Of a stretch of 11,275 bases of DNA, positions 1-6,671 are shown piece by piece. This stretch comes from Fimbriimonadaceae bacterium. Lineage in GTDB: Bacteria > Armatimonadota > Fimbriimonadia > Fimbriimonadales > Fimbriimonadaceae. The stretch's first letter is position 1. Each line of letters begins with the position of its first letter. The stretch lies in NCBI GenBank assembly GCA_019454665.1, contig JACFNW010000031.1, positions 1 to 11,275 on the forward strand. Reading direction: 5' to 3'. A program made the position numbers and the translations under genes. Under the pieces are notes generated by a model. It worked only from the letters and a program-made list of their open reading frames with translations, did not search any database and had not been told where the DNA came from.

Positions 1-405
1 AAGACCTTCGGTGCTCTGTCCACCTGAACCGCCGCCCTCCTCGTCCTCTTCACCGCCTCCGCCGCCACCGGAACCTTCTTCGCCTCCACCACCGCTCTGC
101 AGCCCTGAGCCAGTCATGCTAGCGACGAGCACCCCCGCTTCCAAGCTCCGCCGCAACTCCACTTGCCTGAGGTTTGCACGGAGTCTCGGAGTCCACCAAG
201 ACGAGCGGCTCTCATCTCTACCAGGACTCTCGCCCAAGTAGGGTGCCTTCGGGCTGTGCGTGAAGTGTCTTGATCTGGCTCGCTGCGCATAGGCAAGCAC
301 GTCGGCAAGCCCGATGACCCCTGACACCAGTGAGTCGGCGCTCAATACCAGCACCATAAGGACTAAGATGAGCCTTGAGGCCACTAAGCGGATCGTCCGT
401 TTCAT
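1..405 (-). CDS. Partial gene: membrane-anchored or secreted protein with Gly/Glu-rich stretch (3' end outside window)
   Basis: The frame is open from the ATG at 405-403 to the window edge, so 135 codons are visible and the stop is missing. The start is chosen because GGGAG lies 8 nt upstream (after CAACAGGA) and a full promoter lies about 50 nt upstream; the earlier in-frame ATGs at 453 and 456 overlap the promoter -10. The N-terminus (MKRTIRLVASRLILVLMVLV) is basic, then strongly hydrophobic to about residue 45, so it is a signal anchor or signal peptide. Residues 46-96 are basic and polar. From about residue 97 the chain becomes Gly/Ser/Glu rich, with runs such as GGGGEEGSGGGGGGEEDEE. I do not recognise the family. 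The Gly/Glu stretch resembles a flexible linker between the membrane segment and an outer domain off the window. That the gene is real is supported by promoter, ribosome binding site and hydrophobic start together. Confidence 0.68.
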   Translation of the reverse strand, partial: MKRTIRLVASRLILVLMVLVLSADSLVSGVIGLADVLAYAQRARSRHFTHSPKAPYLGESPGRDESRSSWWTPRLRANLRQVELRRSLEAGVLVASMTGSGLQSGGGGEEGSGGGGGGEEDEEGGGSGGQSTEGL

Positions 406-451
406 TCCTGTTGCTCCCGGTTCGAGAAGTCTCTCGCCAACGGTAGACACC

Positions 452-480
452 ATCATAGTGCACTCGGGGCACCTTGTCAA
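452..480 (-). promoter_or_regulatory. Sigma-70-type promoter for the partial gene at 1-405
   Basis: On the minus strand TTGACA (480-475) is followed by exactly 17 nt and then TATGAT (457-452), a near-consensus promoter. The expected transcript start is near 445, giving a leader of about 40 nt that contains the GGGAG ribosome binding site. This is the only site in the window with both consensus hexamers. Confidence 0.75.
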
Positions 481-565
481 TAGGTTATGCGAGTTTTCTG
501 GTGAATTTCATCGTGACTCGCTCACACGCGCTGTGCCAAGCCAACCCGTCTGTCATCATCCCAGG

Positions 566-1315
566 GTGTCTGCACCCCTGCTCATCGTTGACGGCGACAA
601 TCTCGCCCACCGGGCCTACCACTCGATGCCCGAAGGCCCCGGCAACGCGGTGCGTGGGTTCTTTTCCATCCTGCAGCGCATCGTGCGGGAGGAGGAGCCC
701 CGTGCCGTGGTCGTCGCCTGGGACACCCTGGGCCACGACACGTTCCGCTCCGAGCTTTGGCCGCCCTATCAAGCGGGCCGGGTGTTCCCCGCCCAACTCG
801 TCGAACAGCTCGAGAACCTGCCACAACTCTGCCGCGAGTTCGGACTGGGCGTGCAAAAAGCGGCGGGGTACGAGGCCGACGACCTGATCGCGGGAGCCGT
901 TCGGGAGGAGACCCAAGCAGGGGGCCAGTGCCTGGTGATGACCACCGACCGGGACGCCTTTCAGTTGGTGAGCGAGCGCACGACGGTCCTGGTGCCCAAA
1001 CCCCGCACGCGCGAACTGGTCCGGTTCGGCCCCATGCAAGTCGTTGCCGAACTGGGCGTGCTCCCGGAGCAGGTGCCCTGCTTCAAAGCGCTGTGCGGCG
1101 ACGCCTCCGACAACATCCCCGGGATCCAGGGCATCGGCCCCAAGCGGGCGGCGGCTCTGCTTCTGACGCACGGCACGCTCGATGCCGTGGTCGCCGATTG
1201 GCCGGCCGAGCGCGCCGAGCTTGCCCTGCGCTTCCGCGAAGTGGTCCGCATGCGGCCGTTCCTCGCCGAGCCGCTGCCCGTCGGGCCCCCGGACTGGGAG
1301 CGGGACGAGCCCTAG
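566..1315 (+). CDS. 5'-3' exonuclease, FEN/PolA N-terminal family (stand-alone)
   Basis: A 249-residue protein matching the 5' nuclease domain of DNA polymerase I without the polymerase, like the YpcP/ExoIX type. It would cut 5' flaps or RNA primers during replication or repair. Metal ligands visible are D9 (VDGDNL), E103/D105/D106 (GYEADDLIA), D128/D130 (TTDRDAF) and D179/D182 (GDASDNIPG). A helix-three-turn-helix DNA-binding motif covers about 172-200 (IPGIQGIGPKRAAALL). The GTG at 566 is chosen because family similarity begins at residue 3. The frame is open upstream to 314, but those 84 codons have no family resemblance and lie over the divergent gene and its promoter. The ribosome binding site is weak (CCAGG immediately before GTG). 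Oddity: the conserved Lys of the FRHE..YKAGR gateway motif is Gln69 here (FRSELWPPYQAGR). The family call is secure; activity is less certain. Confidence 0.88.
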   Translation: MSAPLLIVDGDNLAHRAYHSMPEGPGNAVRGFFSILQRIVREEEPRAVVVAWDTLGHDTFRSELWPPYQAGRVFPAQLVEQLENLPQLCREFGLGVQKAAGYEADDLIAGAVREETQAGGQCLVMTTDRDAFQLVSERTTVLVPKPRTRELVRFGPMQVVAELGVLPEQVPCFKALCGDASDNIPGIQGIGPKRAAALLLTHGTLDAVVADWPAERAELALRFREVVRMRPFLAEPLPVGPPDWERDEP

Positions 1316-1320
1316 CTAGA

Positions 1321-1353
1321 GAGGGAGCTGCGCAGGAGGTCCGCAGCCCGCTC
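1321..1353. terminator. Possible hairpin between convergent exonuclease and purM
   Basis: GCTGCG (1327-1332) pairs with CGCAGC (1342-1347) around a 9-nt loop, and GAG (1321-1323) can pair with CTC (1351-1353) across an imperfect stretch. It sits in the 36-nt gap between two convergent genes and has no U-tract. The call rests on its position and is weak. Confidence 0.3.
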
Positions 1354-2416
1354 ACGCGATCAGCACGTCGTTCGAGCCCTGTTGCAGTTCGCCGATGACC
1401 GCTGCGCTCTCGCCCGCGCTGGTCAAGCGTTGCACGATGGCGGGCGTGTCGCCTCGATCGGCGACCAAGACCATGCCGACACCCATGTTGAACGTCCGGA
1501 ACATCTCGGCGTCCGGCACGTTGCCCAACTCTTGAATCATGTGGAAGATCGGTAGCGGCGTCCACGAACGTCGTTCGACCACGGCCCGCAGATTCGAGGG
1601 CAGCACCCTCGGCAGGTTGTCCACCAGTCCGCCGCCCGTGATGTGCGCAACACCCTTGATCAAGTCCTCCTGGATCAAGGGGTGGACGGCTTGGAAGTAG
1701 CACCGGTGCGGTCGGAGCAACTCGTCGCCGACGGTGTTGCCGAGCCCCGGCATGTCGCTCCGCACCGAAAGGCCGCCGACCTCGAGGAGCGCGCGCCGCG
1801 CCAGCGAGAAGCCGTTCGTATGAAGGCCGTTGCTGGCGATGCCGATCAATTGGTCGCCGGGCATCATCTTGAGTCTGGGGAGCCGTTTATCGTGGTCCAC
1901 CACGCCGACGATGCAGCCCACCACGTCGATTTCGTCGTCGTGATACACGCCGGGCATCTCGGCGGTTTCGCCCCCGATCAGGGCCGCGCCGACGGCTTGG
2001 CACGCATCGGCCATGCCCCCCACGACTTGCGCCAACACGGGGCCCCTCAGCTGAGATGTGGCGAAATAGTCTAAGAAGAACAGGGGGCGCGCGCCTTGGC
2101 ACAGGATGTCGTTGACGCAGTGGTTGACGATATCGAACCCGAGGCCATCGAACCGACCGACCATGGCGGCGACTTTGGTCTTGGTGCCGACGCCGTCGAT
2201 GCTGCTGACCAGAATGGGCCGCTGCATCTCGGGGAAGTTGATGTCGAACAAGCCTCCGAATCCGCCGATGCCGGCCAGAACGCGATCTCCGTACGTTGCC
2301 CGGATTTGGGGGGCCACGGTGCGAAGCGCGCGATGCGCCTCGTCGATGTCCACCCCGGAGTCGCGATACGTCAGTTCTTCCGGCATGGGCTCAATGTACC
2401 CAAGCGGTTTTGACAC
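1352..2416 (-). CDS. purM: Phosphoribosylformylglycinamidine cyclo-ligase (AIR synthase)
   Basis: PurM closes the imidazole ring in purine synthesis: FGAM + ATP gives AIR + ADP + phosphate, in the cytoplasm. Family blocks are all present: YRDSGVDI (17-24), GGFGGLF (51-57), DGVGTKTKVA (74-83), NHCVNDILCQGARPLFFLDY (98-117), GGETAEMPGVYH (148-159), ITGGGLVDNLPRVLP and FRTFNMGVGM near the C-terminus. Length is 354 aa from the GTG at 2416. The ATG at 2386 would give 344 aa, closer to the E. coli enzyme (345 aa) and starting MPEELTYRDSG. Neither start has a strong ribosome binding site. The GTG is kept because it lies 15 nt after the tilS stop, as expected for a coupled operon gene. It is last in the KOW-yajQ-tilS-purM operon. 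Confidence 0.95.
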   Translation of the reverse strand: MSKPLGYIEPMPEELTYRDSGVDIDEAHRALRTVAPQIRATYGDRVLAGIGGFGGLFDINFPEMQRPILVSSIDGVGTKTKVAAMVGRFDGLGFDIVNHCVNDILCQGARPLFFLDYFATSQLRGPVLAQVVGGMADACQAVGAALIGGETAEMPGVYHDDEIDVVGCIVGVVDHDKRLPRLKMMPGDQLIGIASNGLHTNGFSLARRALLEVGGLSVRSDMPGLGNTVGDELLRPHRCYFQAVHPLIQEDLIKGVAHITGGGLVDNLPRVLPSNLRAVVERRSWTPLPIFHMIQELGNVPDAEMFRTFNMGVGMVLVADRGDTPAIVQRLTSAGESAAVIGELQQGSNDVLIA

Positions 2417-2431
2417 CGGCGATCCGGCCCG

Positions 2432-3832
2432 TTACGTTGCTTCGCCGATCTGTCCGAACGTCATCATCAACGTGCGTTGGGTACTTGCGGTCACACGGCA
2501 CCGGTCGGCGAGGAACGCGCCCGGGCACCAGATCGGGCCCACGAGATCGCAGACGATGGGGACGCGCCTTCGCGCCGCTTGCGACCAGCGGCGGTCGGCA
2601 AAGATGTCGCCGACGGGACGCGGTCCGCGAGCCCAGTTGAACGGCACGACGGTGTCGCTCGGCTGAGCCGAGCGAAAGTAAGGCGTCCCGCGCACGGTCG
2701 CCGCGTCGAGCGAGACTCGGAGCAGATAAGGGTCGCTCTCGATGACGGCCTCTTCGGTGAACCAAGCCTGCAACGACCACCCGAAGGCATCGGCCGATGT
2801 TTCTCCGGGCAGCGTGAGTGGGAAGCGAAAGGGCTCCGAGACGTCCGCCGCGCGGAAGTGAACGCGATCTGCCGTCCACTCCACGATCACAGCCGGGTCA
2901 GCCTTGGGAGCGCTGCTCGTCACCGAGCCCGACGTGCCTGCGTGAAGCCCCTCCACCACCAACCGGGTTTGATGCCGATCGAGCGATGCGCCCAACGTGG
3001 CGGCGACCAGGCGAACGGCCCGCGCGGCCAGCACCGGGGGGAGCGAGGCGATGCGGTCGCGTTCGAACACGGCTTCGACGTCTCGCGTCAGCCAGGGGAA
3101 GGGGTGGTTGATCTCGGCCTCGGACTTCTCGAGTGCGGCGGCCGCCATGCCGTTGAGGAAGCCGTCCTCCTCTTCGGCGATTTGCGCCAGCCGAAGCATG
3201 GAGTCTTCAAAACCGGGGTGGACGAGCTGCATTTCGGGGATCACGCGGTGGCGGATGCGGGCGCGGCTGAACGCCAAGTCCTCGTTCTGCGGGTCGTCGT
3301 GGAACCAGAGCCCTTCCTCGGTGCAGAACGCTCGGGTTTCTTGGCGCGAGAAGGGGAGCAGCGGCCTCACTTTGACGCCTTCGCGTGCGGCAATGCCTTT
3401 GAGCCCCGAGAGCCCGGTGCCGCGCGCCATCTGGAACAACATCGTCTCGACGAGGTCGTTCCGCGTGTGAGCCGTCGCGATCAGGTCGCAGCCGAGCCGC
3501 GCAGCGGCTTCGCGGAGGAAGGCGTCCCGCGAGTCGCGCCCCGCCTCTTCCAGACTCACGCCAAGGCGTTCGGCCATTCCTGGCACGTCGGCGTGACCGC
3601 CGACGAAGGGAACGTCCAACTCGCCGGCATAGCCTTCGCACAGCCGCATCTCCAAGTCTGCTTCGGAGCGTTGGCCGTGGTGCAGGTGTGCGGCGACTGC
3701 GTCGTAGCCCGCCCCAACCAACAGGGTGAGAAGGCACGTGGAGTCCGGGCCGCCGCTGTAGCCCACCAGAACCCGGGCCCCGGGCGGAATGAGCCCAGAG
3801 GTCTGCAGGTGAGCCAAAAAGGCTGTTCTCAT
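2432..3832 (-). CDS. tilS: tRNA(Ile)-lysidine synthase
   Basis: TilS attaches lysine to C34 of the tRNA(Ile) CAU anticodon using ATP, so that the tRNA reads AUA and is charged with isoleucine; normally essential. The N-terminal PP-loop SGGPDS is at residues 26-31, followed by AHLHHGQR and the helix AHTRNDLVETMLFQMARGTG, which corresponds to the family HxxDDxxET block with one Asp replaced by Asn. A middle substrate-binding region and a C-terminal TilS_C-like domain (RGPRPVGDIF to the end) make 466 aa, the length of the long form as in Bacillus. The ATG at 3832 follows the yajQ stop by 10 nt with no strong ribosome binding site, so translation is probably coupled. Confidence 0.93.
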   Translation of the reverse strand: MRTAFLAHLQTSGLIPPGARVLVGYSGGPDSTCLLTLLVGAGYDAVAAHLHHGQRSEADLEMRLCEGYAGELDVPFVGGHADVPGMAERLGVSLEEAGRDSRDAFLREAAARLGCDLIATAHTRNDLVETMLFQMARGTGLSGLKGIAAREGVKVRPLLPFSRQETRAFCTEEGLWFHDDPQNEDLAFSRARIRHRVIPEMQLVHPGFEDSMLRLAQIAEEEDGFLNGMAAAALEKSEAEINHPFPWLTRDVEAVFERDRIASLPPVLAARAVRLVAATLGASLDRHQTRLVVEGLHAGTSGSVTSSAPKADPAVIVEWTADRVHFRAADVSEPFRFPLTLPGETSADAFGWSLQAWFTEEAVIESDPYLLRVSLDAATVRGTPYFRSAQPSDTVVPFNWARGPRPVGDIFADRRWSQAARRRVPIVCDLVGPIWCPGAFLADRCRVTASTQRTLMMTFGQIGEAT

Positions 3833-3842
3833 GGCATCGCCG

Positions 3843-4334
3843 TCAGCGATAGTTCGTGAATTCGACGGGATAGGGGAGGTCCAGCCCCTTGACGAAGGCG
3901 ATGCACTTTTGGAGGTCGTCCTTCGACTTCGCGGAGACGCGGACTTCGTCGCCTTGGATCTGGGATTGGACCTTGAGCTTGGAGTCCTTGATTCGGCGCA
4001 CGAGGTCCTTGGCCTGGTCTTGGGGGATGCCGACCTTGAGTTCGACTTCTTGCCGCAGGGTCATTCCGCCCGCCTTTTGGGGTTCGCCGTAGCCGATCTG
4101 GCGGATGTCGACGCCGCGCTTGAGGAGCTTGCTCTCCACGATGTCGCGGAGTTGGTCGAGTTTGAAGTCGTCGTCGCTGATCAGCGTGATCTTGTCCTTG
4201 ACGAACTCGATCTCGGACTTGCTGCCCTTGAAGTCCCAACGGTTGGCCAGTTCGCGTTGCGCCTGGTCCACCGCGTTTCTGACCTCCTGCATGTCCACGC
4301 GGGACACGATGTCGAAGGAGAAGGAATCAGCCAT
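3843..4334 (-). CDS. yajQ: YajQ family nucleotide-binding protein (DUF520)
   Basis: A 163-residue protein matching YajQ along its whole length. It opens with MADSFSFDIVSRVDMQEVRN and has the core blocks RWDFKGSKSEIE, QEVELKVGIPQDQAK and the ending FVKGLDLPYPVEFTNYR. Known family members bind nucleotides; the Xanthomonas homologue was described as a cyclic-di-GMP effector, and binding to tRNA or GTP has been reported for others. The biological role here is unknown. The ATG at 4334 overlaps the last 8 nt of the upstream gene (ATGGCTGA), so the two are translationally coupled. It is the second gene of the four-gene operon, next to a tRNA modification enzyme. Confidence 0.93.
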   Translation of the reverse strand: MADSFSFDIVSRVDMQEVRNAVDQAQRELANRWDFKGSKSEIEFVKDKITLISDDDFKLDQLRDIVESKLLKRGVDIRQIGYGEPQKAGGMTLRQEVELKVGIPQDQAKDLVRRIKDSKLKVQSQIQGDEVRVSAKSKDDLQKCIAFVKGLDLPYPVEFTNYR

Positions 4335-4671
4335 TGTTCGGGATGCGCTCCAGGTCGGACTTCTGCACGAGGACGACGTAGTTCGCGCCGAACTCGAGCT
4401 CTTCTTTGCTGAGCTGTTTCTTCTGCTCTTCCGAAACGTTGGCAAGGAACTTGTCGCGCATGCGGACAACGGCTTGCTCGTGCACTTCGCGCGCGGCCTT
4501 GAGGAGCATGTCGGGGTCTACCCGGACGGCGCATTGGTTGCCGTCGTAAATGTTCTGGACGGTGCCGGTGAGGCCCGCCAGGTGGGGAAAGTACCGCATC
4601 TGGGCGCGGTCTTCAAGCGTCGCTTCGCGCTCCACAACGCGCACACGATCGCCTTCCTTCAGAGTCGCCAT
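4327..4671 (-). CDS. Small KOW/SH3-like hypothetical protein, first gene of the yajQ-tilS-purM operon
   Basis: A 114-residue soluble protein. Residues 1-52 look like a small beta barrel of the KOW/SH3 kind: LKEGDRVRVVEREA, then GLTGTVQNIYDGNQCAVRVD. Residues 53-100 look helical and charged (AAREVHEQAVVRMRDKFLANVSEEQKKQLSKEELEF, broken here only by reading), ending in a short strand YVVLVQKSDLERI. I do not recognise a named family. KOW/SH3-like barrels in translation proteins bind RNA or ribosomes, and the neighbours yajQ and tilS would fit an RNA-related job, but this is inference. The ATG at 4671 lies 9 nt downstream of a TACACT -10 hexamer and has no ribosome binding site, so the transcript is probably leaderless. 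Its stop overlaps the yajQ start by 8 nt. Confidence 0.8.
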   Translation of the reverse strand: MATLKEGDRVRVVEREATLEDRAQMRYFPHLAGLTGTVQNIYDGNQCAVRVDPDMLLKAAREVHEQAVVRMRDKFLANVSEEQKKQLSKEELEFGANYVVLVQKSDLERIPNNG

Positions 4672-4680
4672 GGACCCTGA

Positions 4681-4686
4681 AGTGTA
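4681..4686 (-). promoter_or_regulatory. -10 element TACACT of the KOW-yajQ-tilS-purM operon
   Basis: On the minus strand TACACT ends 9 nt before the ATG at 4671. A start about 7 nt after the hexamer would put the transcript within 2-3 nt of the ATG. No -35 hexamer is recognisable at 16-18 nt upstream. The same arrangement occurs before three other genes in the window. Confidence 0.5.
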
Positions 4687-4714
4687 CCTTGGAGGAAGCG
4701 ACCGAAGGACGGTT

Positions 4715-4748
4715 CATGCGCGTCCCGGCACGAACCGGGACGCGCATG
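4715..4748 (-). terminator. Strong hairpin just downstream of the frameshifted lipoprotein gene
   Basis: CATGCGCGTCCCGG (4715-4728) is perfectly complementary to 4735-4748, giving a 14-bp stem with a 6-nt loop. It begins 7 nt after the lipoprotein stop codon and is followed on the minus strand by AACCGTCC, with no U-tract. Position favours a transcript 3' end, either a U-tract-less terminator or a protective 3' hairpin. It also separates this unit from the promoter of the KOW-yajQ operon. Confidence 0.6.
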
Positions 4749-4754
4749 GGGACT

Positions 4755-5419
4755 CTATCCCGCCGCCGAGGCGCCTTCGATGCTGGCTTGCATCGGAGGG
4801 TTGTTCCAGGTCACAAAGAACCCATAGCCGCCGTCTTTGGGCACGATCAGGCCGGAGAACGTGCGGCCGGCTTGCGCATCCACCTCGGCGCGGCCGACTT
4901 CCGCGCCGTTGATCCTCAGCACCGCTGTGTGTTTGCCGGCCTTGAGCGAGACCACCTCGGAAGACTTGCCCTGAAGGGCGATGTCCATCCCGGCGATCGT
5001 AACCACCGCGCCATCCACCTCGACCGGAGTCGAAACACGGAACTCGATGCCGGTCTTGTCTTTGGGGTTCCTGGGGTCGCCATCGAGGACGGCCGTCGTT
5101 AGCCCATTGCTCCCGGCGTAGAGCACGACCGAGTGCGTGGCTTCGCTTCCGACGGTGACTTTGACCGCGGCAACCCGTTGTTCAACGCGATTTCGGTGTC
5201 GCGATTCGGGCGGGCGAGGGTGAACGCACCCGCCGACTCCGGATTGACCGTCAGGCCGGTCTGACCATTGATCTGATACGAGACCGGCGTCGAGGTGAGA
5301 TTGACGACGCGCACATAGCCGCCCCTGGGCGGGGCCTTGACCTCCGGCGTATCCGCCGAAGGACCACACCCAGCTACAACGAGGGCGGCGACGACGAGGA
5401 CAGCGTGTTTGGGCGACAT
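4755..5419 (-). pseudogene. Lipoprotein with two beta-type domains, reading frame broken near 5160-5185
   Basis: Two minus-strand frames make one protein. The first starts at ATG 5419 with a lipoprotein signal (VLVVAALVVAGCGPS, lipid on Cys18), then GGYVRVVNLTSTPVSYQING to ALNNG. The sense then continues in another frame from AAVKVTVGSEATHSVVLYAG to the TAG at 4755. After the switch point the first frame turns into Arg/Ser/Pro-rich nonsense, and before it the second frame is equally nonsensical. Adding one base near GGGTTGCCGCGG restores a single frame of 221 aa. There is no classical slippery heptamer, so this is either a sequencing/assembly error or a real mutation. The repaired protein, with VRVVN and VVL..G strands, recalls DUF4397/AlgF-like envelope proteins, at low confidence. 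It starts 10 nt after the small lipoprotein gene and is probably cotranscribed with it. Confidence 0.72.
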
Positions 5420-5429
5420 GGGGTCGGAG

Positions 5430-5624
5430 TTACTCGGTGGACGTCGCGGCCGACTCCATGGAAGTGCTGGCTTCGGCGTCGCCGGTGTTGACCTGCTCTT
5501 CCTTCGGCTTCAACTTGGCCGCTTCGTTGTCGGTCTCAACGACTTCGGTCGCCGGTCCGCCGCAACCCACGAGGGCGACGCCGATGCCCAGCGCCGCGAG
5601 GACGAGAAATAGATATTTGCTCAT
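5430..5624 (-). CDS. Small lipoprotein, 64 aa
   Basis: MSKYLFLVLAALGIGVALVG is a typical lipoprotein signal peptide followed by CGG, with the lipid-modified Cys at residue 21 (LVGC lipobox). The mature part is only about 44 residues, acidic and low in complexity (EVVETDNEAAKLKPKEEQVN, then Ser/Thr/Ala/Glu to the end), with no recognisable domain. The start at 5624 is chosen over the ATG at 5636 because GGAG stands 6 nt before it; a TAGAAT hexamer 10 nt upstream gives the same answer for a leaderless transcript. It is followed after 10 nt by a second lipoprotein gene. The function is unknown; such short acidic lipoproteins are usually envelope-located. Confidence 0.78.
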   Translation of the reverse strand: MSKYLFLVLAALGIGVALVGCGGPATEVVETDNEAAKLKPKEEQVNTGDAEASTSMESAATSTE

Positions 5625-5634
5625 GGCTAGCTCC

Positions 5635-5640
5635 ATTCTA
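5635..5640 (-). promoter_or_regulatory. -10 element TAGAAT upstream of the small lipoprotein
   Basis: TAGAAT on the minus strand ends 10 nt before the ATG at 5624, directly after the hairpin that ends the prepilin gene. It would give a transcript beginning about 3 nt before the ATG. If it is used, the GGAG at -6 would be mostly outside the message; if not, the GGAG serves read-through transcripts. No -35 is visible. Confidence 0.42.
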
Positions 5641-5644
5641 TCAT

Positions 5645-5677
5645 GAGAACGACCCGCGCGTGGCGCGGGCCGTTCTC
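5645..5677 (-). terminator. 15-bp hairpin terminating the prepilin gene
   Basis: On the minus strand the arms 5677-5663 and 5659-5645 pair over 15 bp with a 3-nt loop (CAC). The one non-Watson-Crick position is G-U in minus-strand RNA but A-C in plus-strand RNA, which shows that the minus-strand transcript is the one folded. It lies 14 nt after the prepilin stop. No U-tract follows (AUGAUAGAAUGG). Confidence 0.62.
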
Positions 5678-5691
5678 GGCGAGGGCAAGAC

Positions 5692-6612
5692 TCAGCGCAG
5701 CAGGTCTTGGTCGGGGCGGAAGAAGCACGAGTACGACACGGTCGCGCCCGTGAGCGTGCAGCCCCACATGGAGACCGCGACGCCATTGGCGTCAATACGC
5801 GCGAACGGCGACCCGTAGTAGTCCGTGTGCGGATCGTTGGGCGCTTGCGTGCCCTTCGGTCCGACGCGGAAGAACTTGGCCGAAGTGTCCGCGCGGCTCC
5901 CGTTCATGCCGTTGCCGTAGACCCACGCCTTGGCGCTCGCGCCGTTCCAGAACCACGCATAGCCGCCCGTGGCGCCTGCCATCGGCGCCGCCATCGGATT
6001 GAACCGGCAGAGGCTGAACGCCGTGCCGTCGCATCGAAGCGCGGGGTTCGTGATCGCGCGACCCTCGCGGGCCGTGGTGCCGTTGCCGCTCCAGAGCATG
6101 ACCAGCTTGGACGGGAGCGCGACTTCCGAAGCGCTCATTGCCGTGAGCAGCCCGTTGTACGTGAAGTGCTGGGTCGCCGGAGCCACCGTGTAGTTCTGGA
6201 AGTCGGCGGTATCCGCCGTGGATCGGGTCCGGGTGAAGCCCGTGCCGTCCAGAATGTCCCAGCTCTTCAGGTACGGCTGGGTCGAGTTGGCCCAGTACGT
6301 CTGGTTCTGCGCTTGAACGGCGGGGGTCTCCCAACCGTCGTTCGACGTCTTCCAGTTGTACGGGATCGGGTGGATCGTGTTCCAGCGGATGGTGCCATCC
6401 GCGCGCGTCGAGTATCCGAGCGGATACAGGTCGTCCGAGTCCGCCGCATAGATGGCGAAGCCCGTGCCGAGCTGCTTCACGTTGCTCAGGTTCGTGGTCT
6501 TCTTGGCAGACTCTTTCGCCTGCGCATAGACCGGGAAGAGCATCGCCGCCAAAATGGCGATGATGGCGATGACGACGAGGAGTTCGATGAGAGTGAACCC
6601 ACGTTTGACCAT
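5692..6612 (-). CDS. Type IV prepilin-like protein (N-terminal cleavage/methylation motif)
   Basis: A 306-residue prepilin or pseudopilin. MVKRG precedes the cleavage site and FTLIELLVVIAIIAILAAML is the pilin helix, with the conserved Glu at position 5 of the mature protein (E10). Prepilin peptidase would cut after G5 and methylate F6. The helix is followed by KQLGTGFAIYAADSDDLYP, typical of the large family of such proteins in Armatimonadota and Planctomycetes. The globular part is rich in Trp, Tyr and Asn, with four cysteines (194, 202, 285, 296) that could form two disulfides outside the cell. The usual HxxGxNxxFxDGHV ending of the DUF1559 group is not evident. The ATG at 6612 is preceded by GGAGGA with 9 nt spacing, and the longer upstream frame is rejected. 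Whether it builds pili or a secretion pseudopilus cannot be told; no assembly genes are near. Confidence 0.9.
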   Translation of the reverse strand: MVKRGFTLIELLVVIAIIAILAAMLFPVYAQAKESAKKTTNLSNVKQLGTGFAIYAADSDDLYPLGYSTRADGTIRWNTIHPIPYNWKTSNDGWETPAVQAQNQTYWANSTQPYLKSWDILDGTGFTRTRSTADTADFQNYTVAPATQHFTYNGLLTAMSASEVALPSKLVMLWSGNGTTAREGRAITNPALRCDGTAFSLCRFNPMAAPMAGATGGYAWFWNGASAKAWVYGNGMNGSRADTSAKFFRVGPKGTQAPNDPHTDYYGSPFARIDANGVAVSMWGCTLTGATVSYSCFFRPDQDLLR

Positions 6613-6657
6613 ATGAGATTGTCCTCCAACAGCAGTAGCTGGTCCCCGCGGGCACCG

Positions 6658-6671
6658 TTCGGACCTCCGAA
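6658..6671. promoter_or_regulatory. Perfect inverted repeat upstream of the prepilin gene (possible operator)
   Basis: TTCGGA-CC-TCCGAA is a perfect 6-2-6 inverted repeat 45 nt upstream of the prepilin ATG. A second imperfect palindrome (GGTCCCCGCGGGCACC, 6641-6656) lies between it and the ribosome binding site. No convincing -10/-35 pair was found in this 264-nt gap (6613-6876). Apart from these repeats and the hairpin at 6762-6787, the gap shows no coding sequence. A regulator site is a guess from symmetry and position. Confidence 0.3.

Noticed and set aside
20..110. Plus-strand Pro/Ser repeat protein (PPPEPPPSSSS-like)
   Set aside because: It is the antisense reading of the Gly/Glu-rich stretch; the minus strand has promoter, ribosome binding site and signal sequence.
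314..565. 84-codon N-terminal extension of the exonuclease frame
   Set aside because: No family similarity before residue 3 after the GTG at 566; it runs opposite the edge gene's start and its consensus promoter.
2477..3859. 460-codon plus-strand frame opposite tilS
   Set aside because: Antisense shadow of tilS in GC-rich sequence; composition is His/Arg/Glu-rich without domains, whereas tilS shows all family motifs.
5099..5200. Programmed -1 frameshift in the lipoprotein gene
   Set aside because: No X XXY YYZ slippery site in frame and no downstream structure that stands out; a single-base loss explains the data more simply.
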